Position numbers and translations under genes: made by a program. From Clostridiales bacterium (GTDB lineage Bacteria > Bacillota > Clostridia > Peptostreptococcales > Anaerovoracaceae): a stretch of 50,200 nt of DNA. Under the pieces are notes generated by a model. That model did no database searches. It had not been told where the DNA came from and saw only the letters and a list, made by a program, of their open reading frames with translations. Shown here piece after piece: positions 39,205-46,392 of the stretch. Within the stretch, counting starts at the first letter, position 1, and each line of letters begins with the position of its first letter. The DNA lies in contig SVCQ01000014.1 in assembly GCA_015058275.1 (NCBI GenBank), positions 1-50,200 on the forward strand. The letters run 5' to 3'.

Positions 39205-40995
39205 GTCCTCTGTCTGGACTACGTATACATTGCCGTCCTCGTCCTTTTCGAGCGGCTGGCCTGTCATCACGGCATTGATCAGAGTTTTGGCATTTTCGAT
39301 ACTGTCTGCATCCTGAGTCATGACGTAGCAGTACTGGTCTCCGGTCGTGTATGTCGTCATCGAGCCGTTGCCGCCGACGATGGTGTTCTTGTAGATCTGC
39401 CAGTTCGGGTTCTTGGCAAGTTGCATCTTGACGAGGGCTCTGAGCTCTCTTGAGCTGAAGCTCATCTCAAAGTAATCCTTGAGGTTTGAAAGTATCTTGT
39501 TATAGCTGAGCAGCATTGTCCGGCTGCTGGTAGCCTTTTTGAACATGGCCTCGAATACGGCCTGCTGGTTTTTGATCCTCTGGTTGTCGCCGCTCGGGAA
39601 GGCCTTCCTCTCCCTCGCAAAGGCGAGAGCCTGCTCGCCGTCCATGTGGTTCATACCCTCCTGGACGGTCCAGTCCTTCTTTTTGACCGGGGTGAACTCA
39701 TACTCTGAGTAAACGTCTACGCCGCCGATCGCATCGATGAACTTCTCTACCGTACTGAAGTTGACCTTGACGTAGTAGTTGGCGTCGATGCCCAGGAGAT
39801 CCTCCTCCGCGAGTATGGTCGTCTGGACGCTGTAGAAGCCCGTGTGAGTAAGCTTGTCCGTGGCGTAGTCCTTGTCAGGCATGTGTATCTCATAATCTCT
39901 CGGGATCGAGGTCATGAGTATCTGTGCTGTCTTTGGGTTGACCGTCAGCAGCATGTTGACATCGGAACGCCCCTGAGTGTCTATGGTACCGTCAACGTCC
40001 ATGCCTGTTATGACAACGTTGAACGGATCCTTGGTGATATTGGTTACGCTGTCCTCGTTGTCGACTGAGGTCGTACTCAGGAACGAGAGCGTCCCCATGG
40101 CGTAGGCCGTGCCCATGCCGTAGACGAAGATCAGAACTACCGCGAGGGCTGTAGCCAGCCTCTTGGCCCATACCTGGAATGTCCTGCGCTTGATCTGAGC
40201 AAATATGAGAAGCGTCAGCAGCCCGAGTATGACGTAGAGCGCGATGAGCATGCCTGCAGGCAGGACGTTCATCAGTCCCATCGATACGGCGAACGAAGCG
40301 AGCGACACTCCGTATACGCCCATCAGTATCCTCTGGGCTTTGCTGAGCTGGGAAGCTCCCACTCTCTTGGCTTTGTTCCTGACGTAATTACTGCGGTATC
40401 TCTCGTATGCGTCCTGGGAAGCCTGCTTGATGGCTTCGAGTTCCTTGGCGCTGTGGATCTTGCGGTCGTCAGGGACCTCCTGAGGGGCCCTCGGCGCCTC
40501 CGCCCCGCTGGCTCCTGCGTTGTCGAAGAGGAAGTCATCCACCTCGTCCGGAGCTCTGCGTGAAGGCTCGTTATATGCCGGCTCGTTATAGACCGGCTGC
40601 TGATATACAGGCTCCTGTTGTACCGGCTCGTTGTAGACCGGCTGCTGATATACAGGCTCACTGTGTACAGGCTCGTGACGCACCGGCTCCGGCGCAGGAT
40701 AATCCCTGTGCATAGGAGGTTCGATATCTGACTTCCAGGAATAATGCGCACCATAATCCGGAGCGCTTTGGCCGCCTTGCTCTATAGCCTCCCGGCGGTG
40801 CCTGCTCTCGTTATATCGCTTGATCTCCTCATACGAATCAAAGGAGTCATCGAGGCCCCTGCGGACCTCGGGCTCCTTATTGGATTCTACTAATTTATCA
40901 AATACCTCAAATTCGTTATCCGGTTCCGGAGCCTCGGTCTCCCGGTCATAATGGAAATCCAGGTAATCGTCGAGGTTCCAATCGTCATTTGCCAT
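39184..40995 (-). CDS. LytR-CpsA-Psr family glycopolymer transferase
   Basis: A 603-residue protein. Residues 1-215 are a long cytoplasmic region, including Pro/Tyr repeats (EPVYQQPVYNEP, about residues 108-144, 15-residue period). Three hydrophobic segments follow at about 223-243, 247-265 and 279-301, then an extracytoplasmic LCP domain (about 322-490) with RSDVNMLL (R343, D345), SIPRDYEI (R366) and GGVDVY. LCP enzymes attach teichoic acids or capsule to peptidoglycan. The large Tyr-rich cytoplasmic tail is unusual for the family and could be phosphorylated. It lies 12 bp after hpf. Confidence 0.92.
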   Translation of the reverse strand: MANDDWNLDDYLDFHYDRETEAPEPDNEFEVFDKLVESNKEPEVRRGLDDSFDSYEEIKRYNESRHRREAIEQGGQSAPDYGAHYSWKSDIEPPMHRDYPAPEPVRHEPVHSEPVYQQPVYNEPVQQEPVYQQPVYNEPAYNEPSRRAPDEVDDFLFDNAGASGAEAPRAPQEVPDDRKIHSAKELEAIKQASQDAYERYRSNYVRNKAKRVGASQLSKAQRILMGVYGVSLASFAVSMGLMNVLPAGMLIALYVILGLLTLLIFAQIKRRTFQVWAKRLATALAVVLIFVYGMGTAYAMGTLSFLSTTSVDNEDSVTNITKDPFNVVITGMDVDGTIDTQGRSDVNMLLTVNPKTAQILMTSIPRDYEIHMPDKDYATDKLTHTGFYSVQTTILAEEDLLGIDANYYVKVNFSTVEKFIDAIGGVDVYSEYEFTPVKKKDWTVQEGMNHMDGEQALAFARERKAFPSGDNQRIKNQQAVFEAMFKKATSSRTMLLSYNKILSNLKDYFEMSFSSRELRALVKMQLAKNPNWQIYKNTIVGGNGSMTTYTTGDQYCYVMTQDADSIENAKTLINAVMTGQPLEKDEDGNVYVVQTEDSEGTSE

Positions 40996-41007
40996 TCCTT
41001 GGTGATC

Positions 41008-41541
41008 CTATCTCTTGGTTTCTATAAGTCCGTAAGCGTTGCCCCTGCGCTTGTATACGACGCTGATGTCATTCGTATCCATGTCGAGGAATACAAAGAA
41101 GTCGTGTCCCAGCATCTCCATCTGGAGTACAGCCTCCTCAGCTACCATCGGTGTAAGCTCTACCTGCTTGCGTCTTACGATGGTCATCTCCTCTTCATAC
41201 TCGTCATCCTCAGGCTCAGGTACGAACTCAAGCTTGAGAGCTTTGTTCTCTTTGTATCTCGCCTCGAGCTTGCCCTTGAGCTTGCTCATCTGGTTGGCAA
41301 GTTTATCTGTAGCCATATCCACTGCGTCGTAGATGCTGTCGTTGGCCATCTCTGCTCTGAATACAGCCTGCTTTGCGTTGATAGTGGCCTCGAACTTAGG
41401 AGTCTCTCTGAGCTTTGAGACTACTACGTTGGCCGTTACGTCTTCGTTAAAGTACTTGTCGAGTTTGCTCAGTTTCTTTTCGATGTAATCACTGAGCTTG
41501 TCGCTCATCGGGTAATTCTTTGATGATATCTGTACCTTCAT
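41008..41541 (-). CDS. hpf: Ribosome hibernation promoting factor, long form
   Basis: A 177-residue long-form HPF. The N-terminal RaiA/YfiA-like domain (1-95) binds the 30S decoding site. The C-terminal domain (about 120-177, with QMEMLGHDFFVFLD and VVYKRRGNAYGLIE) mediates 100S ribosome dimers. The linker (98-118) is acidic. GGGAGG precedes the ATG, and an extended -10 lies 36 bases upstream. It is likely induced in stationary phase or starvation, as known for the family. Confidence 0.96.
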   Translation of the reverse strand: MKVQISSKNYPMSDKLSDYIEKKLSKLDKYFNEDVTANVVVSKLRETPKFEATINAKQAVFRAEMANDSIYDAVDMATDKLANQMSKLKGKLEARYKENKALKLEFVPEPEDDEYEEEMTIVRRKQVELTPMVAEEAVLQMEMLGHDFFVFLDMDTNDISVVYKRRGNAYGLIETKR

Positions 41542-41577
41542 GTTTATTACCTCCCGGAATCATATTTTTGCAAATTA

Positions 41578-41586
41578 ATTGTACCA
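41578..41586 (-). promoter_or_regulatory. Extended -10 promoter for hpf
   Basis: Minus strand TGGTACAAT (TGn plus TACAAT), 36 bases before the hpf start. No clear -35 is seen. It is identical to the nonamer before the tmk operon (20712-20720). Confidence 0.5.
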
Positions 41587-41596
41587 TATCCGCCAC

Positions 41597-41633
41597 AAAA
41601 AATGTGTGCACCTTAGGTGAAGATGCACACATT
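41597..41633 (-). terminator. Terminator of the hypA small-protein operon
   Basis: Minus strand AATGTGTGCA (41633-41624) pairs perfectly with TGCACACATT (41610-41601), followed by TTTTG. It lies 22 bp after the 75-residue gene stop and just upstream of the hpf promoter. Confidence 0.85.
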
Positions 41634-41655
41634 CTGAACATTTATTAAAGTTGGC

Positions 41656-41883
41656 TTACCAGAGTTTGTCTACAACAAGGGCAACTCTCCTGCCTTCTTC
41701 AGGTCCGAGTTTGCTTCTGAGCTGTCTCTTGACCTCAAGCTTAGGGTAATCATTCTCCTTACCCTCTTTGATACGAGCGAGGATGACCTTCTCTGCTTCC
41801 TTGCTGGCCTTGCCGTCTGCCGACACGCCGCCTGCCATGCAGTCGAATTCTTCCTTCGTTATATCCATTGTATAATCTCTCAT
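41656..41883 (-). CDS. Unknown 75-residue protein
   Basis: Not recognised. It is a charged soluble protein beginning MRDYTMDITKEEFD, with a short CMAGGVSADGKAS segment and a C-terminal half rich in Lys, Glu and Arg, likely helical (KLEVKRQLRSKLGPEEGRRVALV). AAGGAGG lies 7 bases before the ATG. The stop of an upstream 58-codon ORF overlaps its start (TAATG). It is the last gene of the hypA string, followed by a terminator. Confidence 0.75.
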   Translation of the reverse strand: MRDYTMDITKEEFDCMAGGVSADGKASKEAEKVILARIKEGKENDYPKLEVKRQLRSKLGPEEGRRVALVVDKLW

Positions 41884-42059
41884 TACTTTTCCTCCTTGGA
41901 AGCTTCTGTCTGTTGATTAGCACCGCGACCACTCGACCTGGTCTTTGACCCCACACTCGCCTTTACCCGCTTTGCGGAGGACTTACTTCTAAGATACGCC
42001 ATGATCACAGCCGCTTCCTGCGTGCTGCTTACGTGGGTCCCTTTGCCCGTATCTGGCAT
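41883..42059 (-). CDS. Unknown 58-residue basic peptide ORF
   Basis: A 58-codon ORF from ATG at 42059, ending with TAA that overlaps the next start (TAATG). The N-terminal half is MPDTGKGTHVSSTQEAAVIM; the second half is Ser/Lys/Arg-rich and probably disordered, ending EASKEEK. A shorter form could begin at the GTG or ATG near 42002-42008, where AGGAAG is the nearest Shine-Dalgarno. The exact stop/start overlap and fit between two real genes support it, but the weak RBS at 42059 leaves doubt. A structured RNA is the alternative reading of this stretch. Confidence 0.4.
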   Translation of the reverse strand: MPDTGKGTHVSSTQEAAVIMAYLRSKSSAKRVKASVGSKTRSSGRGANQQTEASKEEK

Positions 42060-42114
42060 GGACTTTCAACCACGAACATGGCCGCGGACTATTCACTTAA
42101 GACACGAGCGATCA

Positions 42115-42309
42115 CTATTTGCTCTTCTTTACCTCTGCTTCAAGCATCTTGCTGAGTCTCTCCGTTGCCTTTGGATCGTATGCGAATGCATTGTCATCAC
42201 CGGCAAGGAAGGCCTCAAGGTTAGGCAGGCGGACGCCGGCCTTGTAGTTCATCTTGAACAGTGGCACGTTGAGTCTCTTTACGACATCGCGCATTTCCTG
42301 ATTGGTCAT
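42115..42309 (-). CDS. Unknown 64-residue protein
   Basis: Not recognised. It is a small, soluble, mixed-charge protein: MTNQEMRDVVKRLNVPLFKM, a NYKAGVRLPNLEAFL core, then an acidic FLAGDDNAFAYDPKATERL segment and a Lys-rich end. A perfect AAGGAGG lies 5 bases before the ATG, which makes it a real gene. It lies 28 bp after hypA on the same strand. Confidence 0.75.
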   Translation of the reverse strand: MTNQEMRDVVKRLNVPLFKMNYKAGVRLPNLEAFLAGDDNAFAYDPKATERLSKMLEAEVKKSK

Positions 42310-42337
42310 TGTAACCTCCTTGATTCGTTGTAAACTG

Positions 42338-42745
42338 CTAAGGTCTGTACTCGGCCTCGGTCTCGAGAGTCGTGGATCCGTCTTCTTCGTCAGAATCAGG
42401 CTCCTCGACTTCTATCGACTTGATCCTCATCTCGTTGCCGCGGAGAAGCCATGTATGGCCGCTTCCACAGTGCGGACAGGTCTTGCCGTAAGCCACGGTG
42501 CTGTATGTGATCTTGCAGTCGTCACACCATGTGACAGCCGGGATCTCATCACACTTGAGCTTCGTACCCTCCAGAAGATGGTACTTCTTTGTGTACCAGT
42601 CCCAGTAATCGTAAAGATATGCCGGAATGATACCCGAGACCTCGCCGAACTCGAGTGTCACCGTCTTGATGTTGGTGACACCGCGTTCCCTGGCGAACTT
42701 ATCAACTTCTTTAACTGCGTAATTTACTAAGCCTAGTTCATGCAT
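42338..42745 (-). CDS. hypA: HypA nickel chaperone
   Basis: A 135-residue hydrogenase/urease nickel-insertion protein. It starts with the nickel-binding MHE (H2, E3), and the zinc site is C74-x2-C77 and C90-x2-C93 (WCDDC, CPHCG). An acidic tail extends beyond the usual 115 residues. It delivers Ni to NiFe-hydrogenase large subunits or urease. No other hyp gene or hydrogenase is in this window, so its client is outside. It lies 24 bp after the 930-residue flavoprotein. Confidence 0.95.
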   Translation of the reverse strand: MHELGLVNYAVKEVDKFARERGVTNIKTVTLEFGEVSGIIPAYLYDYWDWYTKKYHLLEGTKLKCDEIPAVTWCDDCKITYSTVAYGKTCPHCGSGHTWLLRGNEMRIKSIEVEEPDSDEEDGSTTLETEAEYRP

Positions 42746-42769
42746 AAAGGTAATTATCCGTTTCTAAGA

Positions 42770-45562
42770 TTATTTGCCTGCAACCTTGTTTTTGAGGATG
42801 CGTACAACACGTCCAGGCATGTTCTTGCCGATTCCGACGAACTTCTGCTCTGCAGGGATCATCCTGGAGTAGAGATCTCCGTCCGGACGGCGGATCAGGT
42901 GGATAGCGTCGAACTTGCACTGTACTGTGCACATACCGCAGCCGATGCACTTGTTCTGGTCGACTACGCTGCGTCCGCACTTGAGGCATCTCTCAGCTTC
43001 CTTCTTGATCTGATCCTCAGTGAACTGCTTGATCTCGTAGCTCATTGTGAGCTTCTTGGACTCGTCGATCTCTCTGATCTGTCTCTTTGGCTTCTTGAAG
43101 CTCTCAGCAGGCAGTACGACATCGTCCTTGTTGAGCATCTCGAAGTGACGTGTGTTCCTGTGGATCATGAGGTGCTGTCCTTCGTTGACGAATCTGTGGA
43201 GGGATACAGCGCCTTCACGTCCCATTGCGAGAGCGTCTACTACGAACTTCTGGCCGCTTACGGAGTCACCGCCTGCGAAGATGTCAGGCTCTGCTGTCTG
43301 CAGTGTGACAGGGTCTGCGATGATCATGCCGCGCGGGCTGAACTCGACCTTTGTGCCCTCGAAGAGCTTGCCGTAATCCGGCTTCTGGCCGATGCTGAAG
43401 AGTACCGTGGAGCACTTCTGCTCTGTAGTCTCGTTGTCGTCGAACTTAGGGTCGAATCTGCCCTCTGCGTTCTTGACGCTGAGGCACTTGCGGAACTTGA
43501 TGCCTGCGACCTTGCCGTCCTTTGTAACGACCTCAGTCTGGCCCCAACCGTCGTGGATAACGATGCCCTCAGCCTTGAGGAATTCCTGATCCTCTTCGCC
43601 CATTGGCATCTCGTCATAGGACTCGAGGCAGTACAGATGTACGCTCTTTGCGCCCTGACGGATAGCTGTACGTGCAACGTCAGCTCCGATGTTACCGCCG
43701 CCGATGACTACTACGTCGCCGCTGAGCTTCTTGGCCTTGCCGAGAGTTACGCTCTTGACATAGTCAACACCGCCGATAACGCCCTGAGCATCATCGCCAG
43801 GGATTCCGAGCTTGCCGCAGTTCTGTAGGCCTGTGCCTACGAAGAATCCCTTGAAGCCTTCTTCTCTGAGCTGCTGGATAGTAACGTCCTTACCAACCTC
43901 GACGCCGCATCTGATCTCAACGCCCATCTCCTTGAGGATGTCGATCTCAGCGTTGACAACATCCTTCTCGAGTCTGAAGTTAGGGATACCGAGTACCATC
44001 ATTCCGCCCGGCTTCTCCTGCTTCTCAAATACTACAGGCTTGTAGCCCTCGATAGCGAGGAAGTATGCGCAGGACAGTCCCGCAGGACCCGAACCGATGA
44101 TAGCGATCTTCTGGTCGAACGGCTCTCTAGTTGTGGAGACCATCGGCGGGATGTATTTGTGCTTGTCCTCGAGGTCCTTGGCAGCGATGAACGCCTTGAT
44201 GTCGTCGATAGCAAGAGCTTCGTCGACACTGCCTCTTGTGCACTCGAGCTCGCAGTACTTGTGGCAGATAGCGCCGCAGACTGCAGGGAACGGATTATCT
44301 CTCTTGATGAGCTTGAGGGCTTCCTGATACTCGCCTCTCGAAGCCATGTCGATGTAGCCCTGGATAGCGATGTGGAGCGGGCATGCAGACTTACATGGCG
44401 CAGTACCTGTAGGCCATGTCTGGATGACGCCGTTCTCGTTCTTGTAGTTCCAGTTCCACTTATCCTCTGGCCAGAAGTTGCTGTCAGGCAGCTCCTGCTT
44501 TGGATATTCGATCTCGCCGTGCTTTGTGCAGAGCTTCTGTCCGAGTCTGACAGCGCCGGCAGGGCAGACCTCTACGCACTTACCGCAGGCAACGCACTTC
44601 TCAGCATCAACTTCGGATGCATATGCGGATGCCGACATATTAGGTGTGTTGAAGAGCTGCGATGTACGAAGAGCGTTACAAACACCTACTGCGCAGTTGC
44701 AGATAGCGAAGATCTTGTTCTCGCCGTCGATGTTTGTGACCTGGTGAACGTATCCCTTCTCCTCGGCCTTCTCGAGTACCTCGAGAGCTTCCTCGTAAGT
44801 GATATCGTAGCCCATGCCTGTCTCTTTGCAGTAATCAGCGAAGTCGCCGAGGCCCATGCACCAGTACTGCATGATATCTCCGGAGCCCTCGCCTCTCTCT
44901 GTCTGCTGCTTACGGCAGGAGCAGATGCCGAGACCGATCTGGCCTTCGTACTTCTTGAGCCAGTAAGAAATGTGCTCTACGTCGAGCGACTCACACTCAG
45001 CAGGGATAGCCTTCTCTACAGGGATAACGTGCATTCCGATGCCGCAGCCTCCCTTGCCGACCATCTGTGTGATACCTGCGAGCGGCAGATAAGTCATTCT
45101 CTCGAAGAAGTCAGCTACCTCAGGGTTGTGAGGCATGATCTGATCTCTCATGACCATGATCTCAGCAGCGCCCGGTACGTACATGTCGAGTACATAACGT
45201 CTCTCGTGCTGAGGGTTCTTGCCGTCTTCGTTCTCGTTGTTCCATTCAACAAGACCGAACTGTCCGAGAGCCTCGAGACATGTCTTGAGGTGAGCATCAT
45301 CAAAACCTGTGAGCTCTCTCATCTGTGCGAATGTCTTAGGCTTACGCTTGCCCATTACGAGTGCCGCATCAAGAGCGTCCTCTGCAAGATCCTTTCCGTA
45401 CCTTCTGACGATGTACTGATAGCCGGAGTCCATGCCCCAGTACTCAGGAGAATCCTTTGAAGGCTTCTCGAGTCCGAGGAGGATCTCTTTGCGGTCAGTA
45501 ATGATCTTGATAAGCTTGAAGATCTTCTCGTCATGAGTCAGTACCTTAGCTTTTTTAGCCAT
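42770..45562 (-). CDS. Multi-cluster Fe-S flavoprotein, glutamate synthase beta-like
   Basis: A 930-residue soluble electron-transfer protein. Residues about 1-300 are a unique domain with scattered cysteines (ICSCR at 213-217, C235, CNCAVGVC at 288-295). It is followed by a 4Fe-4S motif CVACGKCVEVCP (323-334), a Fer4_20-type region CKSACPL plus CGAICHKYCELEC (390-441), FAD-binding GSGPAGLSCAYFL (490-502), NAD(P)-binding GGGNIGADVARTA (621-633), and a C-terminal ferredoxin domain CIGCGMCTVQC (872-882). It resembles GltD/NfnB-type NAD(P)H oxidoreductases with added clusters. Reaction and partner are unknown; electron transfer between NAD(P)H and ferredoxin is likely. hypA follows at 24 bp, and a TetR gene precedes it. 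Confidence 0.88.
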   Translation of the reverse strand: MAKKAKVLTHDEKIFKLIKIITDRKEILLGLEKPSKDSPEYWGMDSGYQYIVRRYGKDLAEDALDAALVMGKRKPKTFAQMRELTGFDDAHLKTCLEALGQFGLVEWNNENEDGKNPQHERRYVLDMYVPGAAEIMVMRDQIMPHNPEVADFFERMTYLPLAGITQMVGKGGCGIGMHVIPVEKAIPAECESLDVEHISYWLKKYEGQIGLGICSCRKQQTERGEGSGDIMQYWCMGLGDFADYCKETGMGYDITYEEALEVLEKAEEKGYVHQVTNIDGENKIFAICNCAVGVCNALRTSQLFNTPNMSASAYASEVDAEKCVACGKCVEVCPAGAVRLGQKLCTKHGEIEYPKQELPDSNFWPEDKWNWNYKNENGVIQTWPTGTAPCKSACPLHIAIQGYIDMASRGEYQEALKLIKRDNPFPAVCGAICHKYCELECTRGSVDEALAIDDIKAFIAAKDLEDKHKYIPPMVSTTREPFDQKIAIIGSGPAGLSCAYFLAIEGYKPVVFEKQEKPGGMMVLGIPNFRLEKDVVNAEIDILKEMGVEIRCGVEVGKDVTIQQLREEGFKGFFVGTGLQNCGKLGIPGDDAQGVIGGVDYVKSVTLGKAKKLSGDVVVIGGGNIGADVARTAIRQGAKSVHLYCLESYDEMPMGEEDQEFLKAEGIVIHDGWGQTEVVTKDGKVAGIKFRKCLSVKNAEGRFDPKFDDNETTEQKCSTVLFSIGQKPDYGKLFEGTKVEFSPRGMIIADPVTLQTAEPDIFAGGDSVSGQKFVVDALAMGREGAVSLHRFVNEGQHLMIHRNTRHFEMLNKDDVVLPAESFKKPKRQIREIDESKKLTMSYEIKQFTEDQIKKEAERCLKCGRSVVDQNKCIGCGMCTVQCKFDAIHLIRRPDGDLYSRMIPAEQKFVGIGKNMPGRVVRILKNKVAGK

Positions 45563-45599
45563 ACTTTTCCCTCTCTTTCTCTCTGTAAAGGTTTTATTT

Positions 45600-45617
45600 A
45601 AGCCCCCTTACGGGCTA
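45600..45617 (-). other. Small hairpin before the flavoprotein gene
   Basis: AGCCC (45601-45605) and GGGCT (45612-45616) pair around CCTTAC in the 66-bp gap between the TetR gene and the flavoprotein gene. The minus-strand run after it is TTAAATAAAA, weak for a terminator. It may partly insulate the two genes. Confidence 0.4.
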
Positions 45618-45628
45618 CTTAACAAAAT

Positions 45629-46207
45629 CTACCTTGCGATGATACCGTCGACCAGGATGGAGGCTACCTCGACCAGGGCGTCTCTGTAGCTGATCTGGTT
45701 TTTGATCAGCACATCGTCCTGGAAGAAGGTCTCGATAGTCGACTGGAACATCGTCTTGAATATAGGAAGCTTCACATCCCTGACAACGCCCTCCTTGATG
45801 CCCTTGCAGAGGAGGTCCTGCACGCCGAGCCAGTAATTCTCGCGGCAGTGCTGCCAGTGTCTGTAGACCGATGGATACTTCTCCTTGAGGACGTAGAGCT
45901 GGCGCAGGTCGTTTTGAGTGTATCTCTCAGGGACGCTGCCGATGATAAGGCGGAGCTGCTCTATGGTAGTGAGGCTCTTATCCTCGAGGATGGCCTCCTC
46001 CGCAGTGAGCGCGTCATCAAAAAAGCGGTCGATCGTCTGTATCATGATCGAGCGCTTATCCTCAAAAACAGTATAGATGGTCTTTTTGCTCACAGCCAAA
46101 GAACGGGCGAGATCGTCCATAGTGAACTTGATGCCCTTGCTGTCGAAAAGCCTTGCGGCCTCGTCAAGAATGCGAACTCTGAGTTCGTCACTCGCTCCGG
46201 TCTTCAT
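45629..46207 (-). CDS. TetR-family transcriptional regulator
   Basis: A 192-residue regulator. The N-terminal HTH (about residues 10-55) reads FTMDDLARSLAVSKKTIYTVF, a normal TetR recognition helix. The C-terminal helical domain (60-192) would bind an effector, not identifiable. It lies upstream of the flavoprotein gene on the same strand, and a 34-bp dyad (46229-46262) in its promoter region is the likely operator, so it probably represses itself and perhaps the flavoprotein-hypA operon. Confidence 0.9.
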   Translation of the reverse strand: MKTGASDELRVRILDEAARLFDSKGIKFTMDDLARSLAVSKKTIYTVFEDKRSIMIQTIDRFFDDALTAEEAILEDKSLTTIEQLRLIIGSVPERYTQNDLRQLYVLKEKYPSVYRHWQHCRENYWLGVQDLLCKGIKEGVVRDVKLPIFKTMFQSTIETFFQDDVLIKNQISYRDALVEVASILVDGIIAR

Positions 46208-46228
46208 GTCTGTACTTACTCCCTCTAA

Positions 46229-46262
46229 GGAAACGGAAACTATTTAAATCGTTTCCGTTTCC
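46229..46262. promoter_or_regulatory. TetR operator, 34-bp near-perfect dyad
   Basis: GGAAACGGAAAC (46229-46240) and GTTTCCGTTTCC (46251-46262) are exact 12-bp inverted arms around TATTTAAATC, whose core ATTTAAAT is itself palindromic, giving near-perfect symmetry. It is 22 bp before the TetR start codon. Such long dyads usually bind two dimers. Confidence 0.8.
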
Positions 46263-46305
46263 ATTTGATGAAATTTTATCATTTGACACAGTAGAGGCGC
46301 AAGCA

Positions 46306-46330
46306 AAAACGGGCGAAAACCGCCCGTTTT
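46306..46330 (-). terminator. Terminator of the Fn3-type surface protein
   Basis: AAAACGGGCG (46306-46315) pairs with CGCCCGTTTT (46321-46330), loop AAAAC. T-runs on both sides make it potentially bidirectional. It is 63 bp past the surface protein stop. Confidence 0.8.
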
Positions 46331-46392
46331 ACTATGTTTTTTTGTGTACTTATGACCGGCCTAATTTACCGTGACTTTGATGGTAGTATTTG

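Noticed and set aside
41900-42100. RNase P RNA or other known ncRNA
   Set aside because: A GAAAGTCCATGC string is shared with RNase P RNA, but the length and the remaining conserved elements do not fit.
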